From NCBI RefSeq assembly GCF_012277075.1, contig NZ_JAAXMT010000001.1, forward strand, positions 1-64,000: a DNA stretch of 64,000 nucleotides, read 5' to 3'. Of this stretch, positions 42,540 to 54,120 are shown piece after piece; position 1 is the first letter of the stretch; each line of letters opens with the position of its first letter. The position numbers and the translations under genes are program-made. The notes under the pieces are model-generated. The model worked only from the letters and a program-made list of their open reading frames with translations. It had not been told where the DNA came from and did not search any database. The DNA comes from Streptococcus alactolyticus. GTDB taxonomy: Bacteria > Bacillota > Bacilli > Lactobacillales > Streptococcaceae.

Positions 42540-44483
42540 ATGGATTATGGAAAAGTAGCTTCTGACGTTATTGCAGCGGTCGGAAAAGATAATCTTGTTG
42601 CAGCTGCCCACTGTGCGACTCGTCTTCGTCTTGTATTGAAAGACGATAGCAAAGTCGATCAAAAAGCATTGGATGAAAATCCAGATGTTAAAGGAACTTT
42701 CAAAATTGACGGTCAGTACCAAGTTATCATCGGTGCTGGGGATGTCAACTTCGTGTATGACGAATTGATTAAAAAGACAGGTTTGTCAGAAGTTTCTACA
42801 GATGATTTAAAACAAATTGCTAACAACAATGGGCGATTTAACCCAATCATGGCTTTGATTAAGTTGTTGTCAGACATTTTTGTTCCAATTATTCCTGCCC
42901 TGGTTGCAGGTGGTTTGTTGATGGCATTGCGCAACTTCTTAACCTCACCAGACTTATTTGGACCAAAATCACTTGAAGAGATGTACCCTGCTATTGAGGG
43001 TATCTCAGCAATGATTCAATTGATGTCAGCTGCACCATTTATGTTCTTGCCTATCTTGGTCGGAATCTCAGCTGCGAAACGCTTTGGTGCTAACCAATTC
43101 CTAGGGGCTGCCATTGGTATGATTATGACCACACCAGACCTTGGTGGGGCTAGCGAATATTGGAATGTCTTTGGTTACCATGTAGCACAAACCAACTACG
43201 CTTACCAAGTTATTCCAGTTTTGGCAGCAGTTTGGTTGCTTTCAGTCTTAGAAAAATTCTTCCACAAACGTTTGCCATCATCAGTTGACTTTACCTTCAC
43301 ACCACTCTTGTCTGTGATGATTACAGGTTTTGTAACCTTCACAGTCATTGGTCCAGTGATGTTGATGTTGTCAAATGCAATCACAGATGGGATTGTATGG
43401 TTGTATAACACAACTGGATTCATTGGTATGGGTATCTTTGGTGGTACTTATTCATTGATTGTTATGACAGGTCTGCACCAATCCTTCCCAGCTATCGAAA
43501 CACAATTGCTTTCAGCTTGGCGTGAAGGTATTGGATACGGAGATTTCATCTTCGTAGTATCTTCTATGGCCAACGTTGCCCAAGGTGCGGCGACATTTGC
43601 CATCTGGTTCTTAACGAAAAATTCTAAAACAAAAGGTCTTGCTTCATCTGCAGGGGTATCAGCCCTTCTAGGTATTACCGAACCTGCTTTGTTCGGGGTT
43701 AACTTGAAATACCGTTTCCCATTCTTCTGTGCCTTGATTGGTTCAGGGGTAGCAGCTGCAGTAGCAGGATTGCTTAAAGTTGTTGCCGTATCACTTGGTT
43801 CAGCAGGTTTCCTTGGATTCCTTTCAATCAAAGCAACATCTATTCCATTCTACATTCTTTGTGAACTTATCAGCTTCGCCATTGCCTTTGCTTTGACTTA
43901 CATCTACGGTAAAACAAGAGAAGCAGGTCTTTTCGAAGCAGAAGCAGTTGCAGAACAAGCGGCTCAAGAATCTGCTAAACAAGCAGAAACAACAACTGCA
44001 GCACCAAGTCAAGCTCCTACCACTCAAGCAGTAGCAGAAACAATTGTTAGCCCATTAGCTGGTGAAACAGTTGCCTTGGCATCTGTTAACGACCCTGTAT
44101 TCTCATCTGGGGCAATGGGTCAAGGGATTGCTGTTAAACCAAGTGGTGACACAGTTTACTCACCAGTTGATGGTACGGTTCAAATTGCCTTTGAAACAGG
44201 TCATGCTTACGGCCTTAAATCTGACGACGGAGCAGAAGTTTTGATTCACATTGGTATTGACACCGTGTCAATGGAAGGTAAAGGCTTTACTCAAAAAGTA
44301 TCAGCTAACCAAAAAGTGAAAAAAGGCGATGTTCTTGGAACATTTGATAGCAAAGCAATCGCTGACGCGGGACTTGATGATACGACTATGATTATCATCA
44401 CAAATACAGCTGACTACTCTGAAGTAACACCAGTCGCTGATGGTAGCGTCCGTGAAGGGGATAACTTGCTAGACGTTAAATAA
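42540..44483 (+). CDS. scrA: PTS sucrose-specific transporter, EIIBCA
   Basis: 647 residues. It imports sucrose and phosphorylates it at position 6. Domain order: EIIB (about 1-85, phosphorylated Cys in [11 protein letters not shown]), membrane EIIC (about 105-460), an Ala/Gln/Thr-rich linker (about 468-500) and EIIA (about 500-647, phosphorylated His in [12 protein letters not shown]). The linker is like that of other fused sucrose PTS proteins. The start has AAGGAG at 8-9 bp. Transcribed with scrK. Confidence 0.96.
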   Translation: MDYGKVASDVIAAVGKDNLVAAAHCATRLRLVLKDDSKVDQKALDENPDVKGTFKIDGQYQVIIGAGDVNFVYDELIKKTGLSEVSTDDLKQIANNNGRFNPIMALIKLLSDIFVPIIPALVAGGLLMALRNFLTSPDLFGPKSLEEMYPAIEGISAMIQLMSAAPFMFLPILVGISAAKRFGANQFLGAAIGMIMTTPDLGGASEYWNVFGYHVAQTNYAYQVIPVLAAVWLLSVLEKFFHKRLPSSVDFTFTPLLSVMITGFVTFTVIGPVMLMLSNAITDGIVWLYNTTGFIGMGIFGGTYSLIVMTGLHQSFPAIETQLLSAWREGIGYGDFIFVVSSMANVAQGAATFAIWFLTKNSKTKGLASSAGVSALLGITEPALFGVNLKYRFPFFCALIGSGVAAAVAGLLKVVAVSLGSAGFLGFLSIKATSIPFYILCELISFAIAFALTYIYGKTREAGLFEAEAVAEQAAQESAKQAETTTAAPSQAPTTQAVAETIVSPLAGETVALASVNDPVFSSGAMGQGIAVKPSGDTVYSPVDGTVQIAFETGHAYGLKSDDGAEVLIHIGIDTVSMEGKGFTQKVSANQKVKKGDVLGTFDSKAIADAGLDDTTMIIITNTADYSEVTPVADGSVREGDNLLDVK

Positions 44484-44562
44484 AAACGATTCAGTAGAGA
44501 GGTGATTGTCACCACTCTTTCACTGACAAATCGAAAAAATATAATATATTGAGGTAAAAAAC

Positions 44563-45444
44563 ATGACAAAATTATACGGTAGCGTAGAAGCTGGCGGGAC
44601 GAAATTTGTTTGTGCTGTCGGTGATGAGCAATTTCAAGTAGTGGAAAAGGCGCAATTTCCAACGACTACACCTTATGAAACCATTGACAAAGTGGTTGCC
44701 TTTTTCAAGCGCTTTGAGGAAGACTTAGCAGGTGTCGCTATTGGGTCTTTTGGTCCGATTGATGTGGATGAAAATTCAGAAACCTATGGCTATATTACGA
44801 CTACGCCAAAACCTCATTGGGCAAATGTGGACTTGGTTGGATTGATTTCAAAACATTTTAGAGTACCTTTTTACTTTACAACCGATGTTAACAGTTCTGC
44901 ATATGGTGAAACCCTTGTTCGTAAAGGGGTTAAGAGCCTTGTTTACTACACTATCGGTACAGGAATTGGAGCGGGTGCTATCCAAAATGGTGAATTTGTT
45001 GGTGGGATCGGACACACCGAAGCGGGTCACGTTTATGTGGCGCCACACCCACAAGATGTTACTAATGACTACACAGGTTCTTGTCCTTTCCACAAGGGCT
45101 GTTTGGAAGGTATGGCAGCAGGTCCTTCGCTTGAAGGGCGTACAGGTATTCGCGGTGAATTGATTGAGCTCAATTCTGAAGTTTGGGATGTCCAAGCTTA
45201 CTACATCGCCCAAGCGGCTGTTCAAGCAACTTTACTTTATCGCCCACAAGTCATTGTGTTTGGTGGTGGTGTTATGGCACAAGAGCATATGCTGCATCGC
45301 GTTCGTAATAAATTTAGCGCCCTGTTAAATGGCTATGTTCCTGTTCCAGATGTTGCAGAGTACATTGTTACACCAGGTGTAGCCGAAAATGGCTCAGCAA
45401 CCCTAGGTAATTTTGCTTTGGCTAAGAAAGTATCAGAACGTTAA
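44563..45444 (+). CDS. scrK: Fructokinase, ROK family
   Basis: 293 residues. It phosphorylates the fructose released by ScrB to fructose 6-phosphate. The phosphate-binding start is GSVEAGGTKFVCAVGD. The zinc-binding ROK segment is GHTEAGHVYVAPH...CPFHKGCLEGMAAGPS. The catalytic Asp is in YFTTDVNSSAYGE. It lies 79 bp after scrA without a terminator. Confidence 0.95.
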   Translation: MTKLYGSVEAGGTKFVCAVGDEQFQVVEKAQFPTTTPYETIDKVVAFFKRFEEDLAGVAIGSFGPIDVDENSETYGYITTTPKPHWANVDLVGLISKHFRVPFYFTTDVNSSAYGETLVRKGVKSLVYYTIGTGIGAGAIQNGEFVGGIGHTEAGHVYVAPHPQDVTNDYTGSCPFHKGCLEGMAAGPSLEGRTGIRGELIELNSEVWDVQAYYIAQAAVQATLLYRPQVIVFGGGVMAQEHMLHRVRNKFSALLNGYVPVPDVAEYIVTPGVAENGSATLGNFALAKKVSER

Positions 45445-45461
45445 TTTCTTATAAGAATGTT

Positions 45462-45491
45462 AGGACTGAGGGCCGTTACCTCAGTCTTTTT
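45462..45491 (+). terminator. Terminator of scrA-scrK
   Basis: GACTGAGG and CCTCAGTC pair with a 7-nt loop and five T follow. Confidence 0.85.
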
Positions 45492-45609
45492 GCGCGTTTG
45501 AAAAACGCTTCTAACACCCTCAATTGAGCAGATGCTAGTACGCTGAATTCTTGAATTTAAAGGGTTTTTATGATAGAATGGGCTGACAAGTTTATCGAAA
45601 GGAATTGGA

Positions 45610-48135
45610 ATGGCAAATATTCTACGGACTGTTATCGAAAACGATAAAGGTGAAATAAGAAAATTAGAAAGAATAGCAAAAAAGGTTGAGTCTTATGCTG
45701 ACGCTATGGCAGCTTTGTCAGACGACGAATTGAAAGCAAAGACTCCTGAATTTAAACAACGTTACAAGGACGGCGAAACCCTCGACCAGATGTTGCCAGA
45801 AGCTTTCGCGGTTGTGCGTGAAGCAGCCAAACGTGTATTGGGCTTGTTCCCTTACCGTGTGCAAATTATGGGTGGTATCGTGATGCACAATGGTGATGTT
45901 CCTGAAATGCGTACTGGTGAAGGGAAAACCTTGACAGCGACTATGCCAGTTTACCTTAACGCCATTTCTGGCGAAGGGGTGCACGTTATTACGGTTAACG
46001 AATACCTATCAACGCGTGACGCGACAGAAATGGGTGAAGTGTACAGCTGGCTAGGACTCTCTGTTGGTATCAACTTGTCAGCGAAATCATCATCTGAAAA
46101 ACGTGAAGCTTACAACTGTGACATCACTTATTCAACCAACTCAGAAGTTGGTTTTGACTACTTGCGTGATAATATGGTTGTTCGTCAGGAAGACATGGTA
46201 CAACGTCCGCTAAACTTCGCCTTGATTGACGAGGTGGACTCAGTATTGATTGACGAAGCTAGAACACCATTGATTGTGTCTGGTCAAGTTAGCTCAGAAA
46301 CGAGTCAGTTGTACATTCGTGCGGACCGTTTTGTTAAAACTTTGACAAGCACAGACTACATCGTCGATGTGCCAACTAAGACCATTAGCTTGACGGATTA
46401 CGGGATTGACAAGGCAGAAGAATACTTCCACTTAGACAATCTTTACGATTTGGAAAATGTTGCCTTGACGCACTATATCGACAATGCTCTTCGCGCTAAC
46501 TACATCATGATTTTGGATATTGACTATGTGGTTAGCCAAGAAGGTGAAATTCTAATCGTTGACCAATTTACAGGTCGTACGATGGAAGGTCGTCGTTTCT
46601 CTGATGGATTGCACCAAGCCATCGAAGCTAAAGAAGGCGTCCGCATTCAAGAAGAATCAAAAACAAGTGCCTCAATTACTTATCAAAATATGTTCCGTAT
46701 GTATAAGAAATTGGCAGGAATGACTGGTACCGCTAAAACGGAAGAAGAAGAGTTCCGTGAAGTGTACAACATGCGTATCATTCCGATACCAACGAACAAA
46801 CCAGTTGCTCGTATTGACCATCCAGACCTCTTGTACCCAACTTTGGAATCTAAGTTCAAAGCAGTGGTTGAAGATGTTAAGGCACGTCATGCTAAAGGAC
46901 AACCTGTTCTTGTTGGTACAGTTGCTGTTGAAACATCTGATATTATTTCAAAACGCTTGGTGGATGCAGGCATTCCACACGAAGTTTTGAATGCGAAAAA
47001 CCACTTTAAAGAAGCTCAAATCATCATGAACGCTGGTCAACGTGGTGCAGTCACTATCGCAACCAACATGGCTGGTCGTGGTACCGATATTAAACTTGGT
47101 GAAGGTGTGCGTGAATTGGGTGGTTTGTGCGTTATCGGAACAGAACGTCATGAAAGCCGTCGTATTGATAACCAGCTTCGTGGACGTTCAGGACGTCAAG
47201 GTGATCCAGGTGAATCACAATTTTACTTGTCACTTGAAGATGATTTGATGCGTCGTTTCGGTTCAGACCGTATTAAGGCCTTCCTTGACCGTATGAATCT
47301 TGATGAAGAAGATGCGGTTATTCGTTCGCGTATGTTGACACGTCAAGTGGAATCTGCCCAAAAACGTGTTGAAGGGAACAACTACGATACACGTAAACAA
47401 GTCTTGCAATACGATGATGTTATGCGTGAACAACGTGAAATCATTTATGCAGAACGTCGTGACGTGATTACAGCTGACCGTGATTTAGGTCCTGAAATCA
47501 AAGCGATGATTAAACGCACCATCAAACGTACTGTTGAGGCACACAGCCATTCAGATCGTGACGAAGCACTTGCCGCTATTTTGAATTTTGCTAAGAACAA
47601 CCTAGTTGATGAGCAATCTATCCAACAATCTGATTTGGAAAACTTGAGCTTTGATGAGATCAAAGAAGAACTTTTTAACCGTGCGATGGTCGTTTACGAT
47701 GCGCAAATGGCTAAATTGAAAACACCTGATGCCGTCAAAGAATTCCAAAAAGTGCTTATTTTGATGGTTGTTGACAATAAATGGACAGACCATATTGATG
47801 CTTTGGATCAATTGCGTCAATCTGTTGGTTTGCGTGGTTATGCCCAAAATAACCCTGTGGTGGAATATCAATCTGAAGGTTTCCGTATGTTCCAAGCTAT
47901 GATTGGTGCGATTGAATTTGATGTAACAAGAACCATGATGAAAGCACAAATTCACCAACAAGAACGTGAACGTGTGTCACAAAACGCCACAACAATGGCT
48001 GAAAAGAATATTGCGGCGCAAACACCAAACCAAGCGACACAAGATATTGATTTCTCTCACGTTAAACGTAACGATCCTTGCCCATGTGGTTCAGGTAAGA
48101 AATTCAAAAACTGTCACGGTCGCAAACAATTTTAG
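45610..48135 (+). CDS. secA: Preprotein translocase ATPase SecA
   Basis: 841 residues. The motor that pushes unfolded preproteins through SecYEG. Walker A is [14 protein letters not shown] near 102, the DEAD-like motif is [14 protein letters not shown] near 207, and the second ATPase domain has [12 protein letters not shown] and RQGDPGES. The C-terminal zinc tail [14 protein letters not shown] is present. It is the housekeeping SecA; there is no sign of an accessory SecA2 locus. Confidence 0.97.
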   Translation: MANILRTVIENDKGEIRKLERIAKKVESYADAMAALSDDELKAKTPEFKQRYKDGETLDQMLPEAFAVVREAAKRVLGLFPYRVQIMGGIVMHNGDVPEMRTGEGKTLTATMPVYLNAISGEGVHVITVNEYLSTRDATEMGEVYSWLGLSVGINLSAKSSSEKREAYNCDITYSTNSEVGFDYLRDNMVVRQEDMVQRPLNFALIDEVDSVLIDEARTPLIVSGQVSSETSQLYIRADRFVKTLTSTDYIVDVPTKTISLTDYGIDKAEEYFHLDNLYDLENVALTHYIDNALRANYIMILDIDYVVSQEGEILIVDQFTGRTMEGRRFSDGLHQAIEAKEGVRIQEESKTSASITYQNMFRMYKKLAGMTGTAKTEEEEFREVYNMRIIPIPTNKPVARIDHPDLLYPTLESKFKAVVEDVKARHAKGQPVLVGTVAVETSDIISKRLVDAGIPHEVLNAKNHFKEAQIIMNAGQRGAVTIATNMAGRGTDIKLGEGVRELGGLCVIGTERHESRRIDNQLRGRSGRQGDPGESQFYLSLEDDLMRRFGSDRIKAFLDRMNLDEEDAVIRSRMLTRQVESAQKRVEGNNYDTRKQVLQYDDVMREQREIIYAERRDVITADRDLGPEIKAMIKRTIKRTVEAHSHSDRDEALAAILNFAKNNLVDEQSIQQSDLENLSFDEIKEELFNRAMVVYDAQMAKLKTPDAVKEFQKVLILMVVDNKWTDHIDALDQLRQSVGLRGYAQNNPVVEYQSEGFRMFQAMIGAIEFDVTRTMMKAQIHQQERERVSQNATTMAEKNIAAQTPNQATQDIDFSHVKRNDPCPCGSGKKFKNCHGRKQF

Positions 48136-48146
48136 ACTGTCTACTG

Positions 48147-48192
48147 AAAATTCAGAAAAGTTGATTGAAAACAGAGCCAAAAGTGATATAAT
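48147..48192 (+). promoter_or_regulatory. Promoter and possible CodY box upstream of the DAHP synthases
   Basis: TTGAAA (48165-48170), 16 bp, TATAAT (48187-48192), with TG one base before the -10 box. Just upstream AAAATTCAGAAAAGT (48147-48161) differs from the CodY box AATTTTCWGAAAATT at three positions. Confidence 0.5.
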
Positions 48193-48232
48193 AGAAAAAA
48201 TCTAAACTTTTCGACACTAAGGGGGATGATTC

Positions 48233-49264
48233 ATGTCATTTAAAGCAACAAGTAAAAAAATCGATTTCGATGCGCTAAAGGAAGAATCTGCCTTAACTGG
48301 TGAGGCTTTGGCGAGAAAAGAAGCGCGTGACCACGAATTAGAAGCGATCATGAAAGGCGAAGATGACAGTGTTCTTTTGGTCATCGGTCCTTGCTCATCA
48401 GATAACGAAGAGGCTGTTCTCGAATACGCTCATCGTTTGGCAAAACTTCAAGAAGAAGTGAAAGACCGCGTCTTTATGGTGATGCGTGTCTATACTGCCA
48501 AACCACGTACCAATGGGGATGGCTATAAAGGCTTGATGCACCAACCTGATACATCAGAATCACCAAGCTTGATTAACGGTATCAAAGCGGTACGTAACTT
48601 GCACTACCGCGTGATTTCAGAAACAGGCTTGACAACTGCTGATGAAATGCTTTATCCTGAAAACCTTCCATTGGTGGATGACTTGGTGTCTTATATCGCG
48701 ATTGGAGCACGCTCTGTTGAAGACCAACAACACCGTTTTGTAGCATCTGGTATCGATGTTCCAACAGGAATGAAAAACCCAACATCTGGTAATTTGAACG
48801 TTATGTTCAACGGTATCTACGCTGCTCAAAACAAACAATCTTTCCTATTCAACGGTGAAGAAGTGGAAACGTCAGGAAATGCCATGGCACACGCTATTCT
48901 TCGAGGAGCAACCAACGAATACGGTAAAAACGTCCCAAATTATTACTATGACAATGTTCTTGAAACCATCGAACACTATGAAAAATTAGGGCTTAAAAAC
49001 CCATTCATCGTGATTGACACAAACCATGACAACTCAGGTAAGCAATATTTGGAACAAGTGCGTATTGTCCGTCAAACCCTAATCAATCGTGATTGGAATG
49101 CTAAAATTAAGCAATACGTGCGTGGTTTCATGATTGAATCTTATCTTGAAGATGGTCGTCAAGATACGCCAGAAATCTTCGGAAAATCAATCACCGACCC
49201 TTGTCTTGGTTGGGACAACACGGAACAATTAATCCGTGAAATTTACGGCACATTAGGAGAATAA
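48233..49264 (+). CDS. aroF: DAHP synthase (3-deoxy-7-phosphoheptulonate synthase), first copy
   Basis: 343 residues of the class I (AroFGH) type. It joins phosphoenolpyruvate and erythrose 4-phosphate, the first step to aromatic amino acids. Landmarks: VIGPCSSDNEEA, AKPRTNGDGYKGLM, GARSVEDQQHR and GFMIESYLEDGRQD. The N-terminal extension (about 1-40) is the usual site of feedback inhibition. A second copy follows after 2 bp. Which aromatic amino acid inhibits each cannot be told. Confidence 0.93.
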   Translation: MSFKATSKKIDFDALKEESALTGEALARKEARDHELEAIMKGEDDSVLLVIGPCSSDNEEAVLEYAHRLAKLQEEVKDRVFMVMRVYTAKPRTNGDGYKGLMHQPDTSESPSLINGIKAVRNLHYRVISETGLTTADEMLYPENLPLVDDLVSYIAIGARSVEDQQHRFVASGIDVPTGMKNPTSGNLNVMFNGIYAAQNKQSFLFNGEEVETSGNAMAHAILRGATNEYGKNVPNYYYDNVLETIEHYEKLGLKNPFIVIDTNHDNSGKQYLEQVRIVRQTLINRDWNAKIKQYVRGFMIESYLEDGRQDTPEIFGKSITDPCLGWDNTEQLIREIYGTLGE

Positions 49265-49266
49265 TT

Positions 49267-50322
49267 ATGGGAATACATCAAAAAAGTGCAACGCTTGACA
49301 TTGCAAAAGTTAAGGCCATCTCAAAATTAGAAGGAGACTTTCTTGCAAAGAAAGAGGCGCGTGACGAGGAATTGGCTCGTATCATCAGAGGTGAAGATGA
49401 GCGCCTGCTTCTTGTGATTGGTCCTTGTTCGTCAGATAATGAAGAGGCTGTTTTGGAATACGCTCGCCGCCTGGCAAAATTGCAAGAAGAAGTTAAAGAT
49501 AGCATCTTTATTGTGATGCGTGTTTATACCGCTAAGCCACGTACTAATGGTGACGGCTATAAGGGCTTGATGCACCAGCCAGATACCTCAAAATTACCTG
49601 ATTTGATTAATGGAGTGGCAGCCGTTCGTCACTTGCATTATCGCGTGATTACTGAAACAGGTTTGACTACGGCTGATGAAATGCTTTACCCTGCTAATTT
49701 ACCGCTAGTAGATGATTTGGTTTCTTACCACGCTATTGGGGCGCGTTCGGTTGAAGACCAAGAACACCGCTTTGTAGCATCAGGAATTGATGCGGCGACA
49801 GGTATGAAAAACCCAACGTCTGGTAACTTACAGGTTATGTTTAATGGTATTTATGCCGCGCAAAATGTGCAAAATTTCATTTACCAAAATGCTGAAGTGG
49901 AAACGGACGGCAATCCGTTAGCTCATGCTATCTTGCGCGGGGCAACCAACGAACACGGTGAAAATGAGCCAAATTATTACTACGATGATTTGCTCAAAGC
50001 GATCAGCTTGTACGAAAAAATGGGACTTCAAAATCCATTTATCGTGATTGACACCAACCACGACAATTCAGGGAAAAATTACCTAGAACAAGTGCGTATT
50101 GTTCGTCAAACCCTAATCAATCGAGATTGGAATGAGAAAATCAAAGCTTATGTGCGTGGATTCATGATTGAGTCTTACCTTGAGGACGGTCGTCAAGACA
50201 CGCCAGAAGTCTTTGGAAAATCCATCACTGACCCATGTTTGGGCTGGGATAAAACTGAACAATTAATCCGTGAAATTCATGAAACATTGCGACATGATTC
50301 CTATGAGGACTTGCTCTTCTAA
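49267..50322 (+). CDS. DAHP synthase, second copy
   Basis: 351 residues, clearly a tandem duplicate of the preceding gene: the catalytic segments (IGPCSSDNEEAVLEYA, PRTNGDGYKGLMHQPD, GFMIESYLEDGRQDTPE) are the same. It differs most in the N-terminal 40 residues and has an extra tail (HDSYEDLLF). Divergence in the regulatory N-terminus suggests different feedback control of the two. The same pair next to secA and acpS is found in other streptococci. Confidence 0.93.
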   Translation: MGIHQKSATLDIAKVKAISKLEGDFLAKKEARDEELARIIRGEDERLLLVIGPCSSDNEEAVLEYARRLAKLQEEVKDSIFIVMRVYTAKPRTNGDGYKGLMHQPDTSKLPDLINGVAAVRHLHYRVITETGLTTADEMLYPANLPLVDDLVSYHAIGARSVEDQEHRFVASGIDAATGMKNPTSGNLQVMFNGIYAAQNVQNFIYQNAEVETDGNPLAHAILRGATNEHGENEPNYYYDDLLKAISLYEKMGLQNPFIVIDTNHDNSGKNYLEQVRIVRQTLINRDWNEKIKAYVRGFMIESYLEDGRQDTPEVFGKSITDPCLGWDKTEQLIREIHETLRHDSYEDLLF

Positions 50323-50414
50323 TCACTAACATATAATGGAGCTGGGAATTTCTCTCAGCTCCTTAGTTTTGAGGAGAGTTAGCAGGTGCGGATAAGCTGA
50401 GGTAAGGGAGTCAC

Positions 50415-50777
50415 ATGATTATTGGGCATGGTATTGATTTACAAGACATTTCCGCAATTCAACAAGCTTATGAGAAGAACCCCAAATTTGCTCAACGCAT
50501 TTTAACAGAAGCGGAGTTTAGGCGCTTTTCAGAACATACCAACTTAAAACGCCAAATGGCCTTTTTGGCAGGGCGTTGGGCTGGAAAGGAAGCCTTTGCT
50601 AAGGCAATGGGAACGGGCATTGGAAAACTGCGATTTCAGGATATCGAAATTTTAAATAATTCCCAAGGAGCGCCGGTGATTACCCGCTCTCCTTTTTCGG
50701 GAAGGACTTTTATTTCCATCTCTCACTCGGGAGATTATGCCCAAGCCAGTGTTATCTTAGAGGATGATTCTGGTTGA
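50415..50777 (+). CDS. acpS: Holo-[acyl-carrier-protein] synthase
   Basis: 120 residues, the usual length. It transfers phosphopantetheine from CoA to apo-ACP for fatty-acid synthesis. Metal and substrate residues lie in [12 protein letters not shown] (Asp8) and [17 protein letters not shown] (Glu near 58). It precedes alr, as in most streptococci. Confidence 0.94.
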   Translation: MIIGHGIDLQDISAIQQAYEKNPKFAQRILTEAEFRRFSEHTNLKRQMAFLAGRWAGKEAFAKAMGTGIGKLRFQDIEILNNSQGAPVITRSPFSGRTFISISHSGDYAQASVILEDDSG

Positions 50778-50837
50778 AAGGATTAAAAATCACACATTAG
50801 ACGACTTCTCATAAATGATTATCTTTGGAGGAATGAC

Positions 50838-51944
50838 ATGATTTCGAGTTTACATAGACCGACTAAGGCATTAATTGATTTAGAAGCGATTTGCCAAAAT
50901 ATTGAAAGTGTGCAAGCTAATATCCCTCAAGGGAAGCAGACTTTTGCGGTGGTAAAGGCTAATGCTTATGGGCATGGGTCTAAGCAAGTGGCGCAGGCGA
51001 TTTCGCATTTGGTGGATGGCTTTTGCGTGTCCAATATTGATGAAGCGCTGGAGTTGCGTGAAGCTGGCATTGACAAGACCATTTTGATTCTGGGAGTTAT
51101 TATGCCAGAAGAAGTGGAAATAGCGCGCGAGCATCATTTGACCTTGACGGTGGCTAGTCAGGAATGGTTGGACATGGCCTTGGCGCAAGGCATTTCTTTG
51201 GCGGACTTGGATGTTCATTTGAAAGTCGATTCTGGCATGGGTCGGATTGGTGTGAGAAGTCTGGATGAGGCAGAGCATTTGTTGGCGGATTTGAAAAAAG
51301 CTGGCGCTCATGTGGCAGGAATTTTCACGCATTTTGCAACGGCTGATGAAGCTGACGACACTAAATTCAATCAACAGCTAGCCTTTTTCACAGACTTGAT
51401 TACGCATTTGAGCGAAACGCCAGCCCTTGTTCACGCCAGCAATTCGGCAACGAGTCTGTGGCATAGCGAAACTATTTTTAACATGGTGCGTTTAGGCATT
51501 GTGATGTACGGCCTTAACCCAAGCGGTACGGAATTAGCCTTGCCTTATCCGATCAAACCTGCTCTCAGCTTGGAATCTTCTTTGGTACATGTGAAGCAAA
51601 TTTCAGCTGGTGATTCTGTTGGTTATGGGGCTACTTACGTGGCTCAAGGGGATGAATACATTGCGACGGTTCCGATTGGTTATGCAGATGGCTGGACCCG
51701 TGATTTGCAAGGCTTTTATGTGTTGGTCAATGGGGAATGGTGTGAAATCGTTGGGCGTGTGTCAATGGACCAAATCACTATTCGCTTGCCAGAAAAACTT
51801 CCAATTGGTACCAAGGTGACTTTGATTGGACAAGACGGCGACCAAGTTATCACTGCGACGGATTTAGCCCAAAAACGTGGCACCATCAATTATGAAGTGC
51901 TTTGTCTATTAAGTGACCGTGTGCCTCGTGTGTATTCAAAATAA
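50838..51944 (+). CDS. alr: Alanine racemase
   Basis: 368 residues. It makes D-alanine for peptidoglycan and teichoic acids using PLP. The PLP lysine is in [11 protein letters not shown] near 40; the catalytic tyrosine in VGYGATYVA near 265. AGGAGG precedes the ATG. Confidence 0.96.
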   Translation: MISSLHRPTKALIDLEAICQNIESVQANIPQGKQTFAVVKANAYGHGSKQVAQAISHLVDGFCVSNIDEALELREAGIDKTILILGVIMPEEVEIAREHHLTLTVASQEWLDMALAQGISLADLDVHLKVDSGMGRIGVRSLDEAEHLLADLKKAGAHVAGIFTHFATADEADDTKFNQQLAFFTDLITHLSETPALVHASNSATSLWHSETIFNMVRLGIVMYGLNPSGTELALPYPIKPALSLESSLVHVKQISAGDSVGYGATYVAQGDEYIATVPIGYADGWTRDLQGFYVLVNGEWCEIVGRVSMDQITIRLPEKLPIGTKVTLIGQDGDQVITATDLAQKRGTINYEVLCLLSDRVPRVYSK

Positions 51945-51948
51945 ATTG

Positions 51949-51996
51949 GATTCTACTTCGCTGTGACGAAAAAGCAGCGATTTAGAATCTCTTTTT
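51949..51996 (+). terminator. Terminator of alr
   Basis: GATTCTA..TCGCTG pairs with CAGCGA..TAGAATC, with a small internal loop, and CTTTTT follows. Confidence 0.75.
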
Positions 51997-52022
51997 GCTA
52001 TTAAGCAGCAAAGTGAGGTTTT

Positions 52023-54038
52023 ATGAACTTACAATCACCCATTGTGGAAATAAAAGGTATCGGTGCCAAAACAGCCGAAAAATGCCAGCAATTAGGTATT
52101 TATACGATTGAGGACTTGTTGCTCTACTACCCTTTTCGTTATGAGGATTTTAAAAGCAAACGCATTTCTGAGTTGGTTGACGGGGAGCGTTCGGTTATCG
52201 TCGGAACAGTTGTGACACCAGCGAACGTGCAGTATTATGGATATAAACGTAATCGCCTGTCCTTTAAAATTCGGCAGGGCGAAGCAGTTGTTGCTGTTTC
52301 TTTTTTCAATCAACCTTATTTAGCGGATAAGGTGACCTTGGGCAGTGATATTGCTATTTTTGGAAAATGGGATGCCCTGAAAGCAACGGTGACTGGAATG
52401 AAAATTTTGGCTCAGGTCACAGATGATATGCAACCTGTTTACCGCGTGGCTCAAGGCATTTCACAAAAAACACTGGTCAAGGCTATCCAGTCAGCCTTTG
52501 ATATGGGGGCTTTGAATTGGTTACCTGAAAATCTCCCCCAAGTCCTTCTGGACAAATACCGTCTGTTAGGACGTGCTCAAGCCACCGCTGCCATGCATTT
52601 TCCAAAAGACATCGCCGAATACAAACAGGCCCTGCGCCGCATCAAGTTTGAGGAACTGTTTTATTTTCAGATGAATTTGCAGGTTCTAAAGGCGGATAAT
52701 AAGGCAGAAAGCAACGGTCAGGTGATTGCCTATGATGCTCAAAAAGTGGCTGAAAAGATTGCTACTCTGCCATTTGCCTTGACAGGTGGGCAAAAACGCA
52801 GTTTGGAGGCCATTTTAGCCGATATGCGTTCAGGTGCTCACATGAATCGCCTTTTGCAAGGGGACGTGGGGTCAGGAAAGACTGTTGTGGCTAGTCTTGC
52901 CATGTATGCCGCCTACACCGCAGGTTTTCAGTCAGCCTTGATGGTGCCCACGGAAATTTTAGCGGAACAACATTTTGAAAGTTTGCGTCAATTGTTTCCA
53001 GACTTATCGATCGCGATTTTAACGTCAGGCATGAAGGCGGCTGCGAAAAAAACAGCCCTCGCGGCGTTGGCGGATGGCTCGATTGATATGGTCGTGGGAA
53101 CACACGCCTTGATTCAAGACGCAGTGACCTATCACCGCTTGGGTTTGGTTATTACAGATGAGCAGCACCGCTTTGGTGTCAATCAGCGTCGTATTTTCCG
53201 TGAAAAAGGCAATAACCCTGACGTTTTGATGATGACCGCGACGCCTATTCCCAGAACGCTGGCTATTACGGCTTTTGGGGAAATGGACGTTTCCATTATT
53301 GATGAATTGCCTGCGGGGCGAAAGCCTATTATCACACGTTGGGTCAAGCATGAGCAATTGCCTACTGTCTTGGATTGGATGAAAAAGGAGTTAGCCAAAG
53401 GTGCCCAAGCCTATGTGGTATCACCTCTCATTGAAGAATCTGAGGCCTTGGATTTGAAAAATGCAGTCGCTTTGCACGACGAATTGTCCCAATATTTCGC
53501 AGGAACTGCGACAGTTGCCCTCATGCATGGTCGCATGAAAAACGAAGAAAAGGATGCTATCATGCAAGACTTCAAGCAGCAAAAAAGTCAGATTTTGGTG
53601 TCAACCACCGTCATTGAAGTTGGTGTCAATGTGCCCAATGCAACTATCATGTTGATTATGGATGCTGACCGTTTTGGGCTTAGCCAATTGCACCAGCTAC
53701 GCGGACGAGTGGGCCGTGGGGATAAGCAATCTTATGCCATCTTAGTGGCCAATCCCAAAACAGACACAGGAAAAGAGCGCATGACAATCATGACAGAAAC
53801 CACGGACGGTTTTGTATTAGCAGAAGCTGACCTCAAAATGCGCGGTTCAGGTGAAATCTTTGGCACTCGCCAATCAGGTATTCCCGAATTTCAAGTGGCG
53901 GATATCGTGGAAGATTATCCCATTTTAGAGGAAGCCAGACGGGTGGCAAGCCAGATTGTGGCGGAAGATAATTGGCAAAAAGACGCTAGGTGGCAGGTGA
54001 TTTCCGACCATCTCAAAGACAAGGACACCTTTGATTAA
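52023..54038 (+). CDS. recG: ATP-dependent DNA helicase RecG
   Basis: 671 residues. RecG remodels stalled replication forks and Holliday junctions. The N-terminal wedge (OB-fold) domain spans about 50-150. Helicase motifs: LLQGDVGSGKTVVA near 280, DEQHRFGV (DExH) near 380, TATPIPRT, and LHQLRGRVGRGD near 560. The ATG follows AAAGTGAGG. Confidence 0.96.
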   Translation: MNLQSPIVEIKGIGAKTAEKCQQLGIYTIEDLLLYYPFRYEDFKSKRISELVDGERSVIVGTVVTPANVQYYGYKRNRLSFKIRQGEAVVAVSFFNQPYLADKVTLGSDIAIFGKWDALKATVTGMKILAQVTDDMQPVYRVAQGISQKTLVKAIQSAFDMGALNWLPENLPQVLLDKYRLLGRAQATAAMHFPKDIAEYKQALRRIKFEELFYFQMNLQVLKADNKAESNGQVIAYDAQKVAEKIATLPFALTGGQKRSLEAILADMRSGAHMNRLLQGDVGSGKTVVASLAMYAAYTAGFQSALMVPTEILAEQHFESLRQLFPDLSIAILTSGMKAAAKKTALAALADGSIDMVVGTHALIQDAVTYHRLGLVITDEQHRFGVNQRRIFREKGNNPDVLMMTATPIPRTLAITAFGEMDVSIIDELPAGRKPIITRWVKHEQLPTVLDWMKKELAKGAQAYVVSPLIEESEALDLKNAVALHDELSQYFAGTATVALMHGRMKNEEKDAIMQDFKQQKSQILVSTTVIEVGVNVPNATIMLIMDADRFGLSQLHQLRGRVGRGDKQSYAILVANPKTDTGKERMTIMTETTDGFVLAEADLKMRGSGEIFGTRQSGIPEFQVADIVEDYPILEEARRVASQIVAEDNWQKDARWQVISDHLKDKDTFD

Positions 54039-54044
54039 GCTTTG

Positions 54045-54088
54045 TGCAAGTTTTTTGCAAGCCATGCTTAAGTTTTTTCCCTTATAAT
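54045..54088 (+). promoter_or_regulatory. Promoter with three hexamers at 11-bp spacing
   Basis: TGCAAG (54045-54050), 5 bp, TGCAAG (54056-54061), 5 bp, CTTAAG (54067-54072), then exactly 10 bp to TATAAT (54083-54088). No standard -35 box is present. The geometry is that of sites for OmpR-type response regulators such as CiaR, but the hexamers match the CiaR consensus only partly. Confidence 0.55.
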
Positions 54089-54120
54089 AAAACCATCAAA
54101 TGAAGTGAGGGGGAAGGCTT

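Noticed and set aside
50338-50362. GGAGCTG/CAGCTCC hairpin after the second DAHP synthase as a terminator
   Set aside because: The stem is perfect, but no T-run follows; left out as a terminator.
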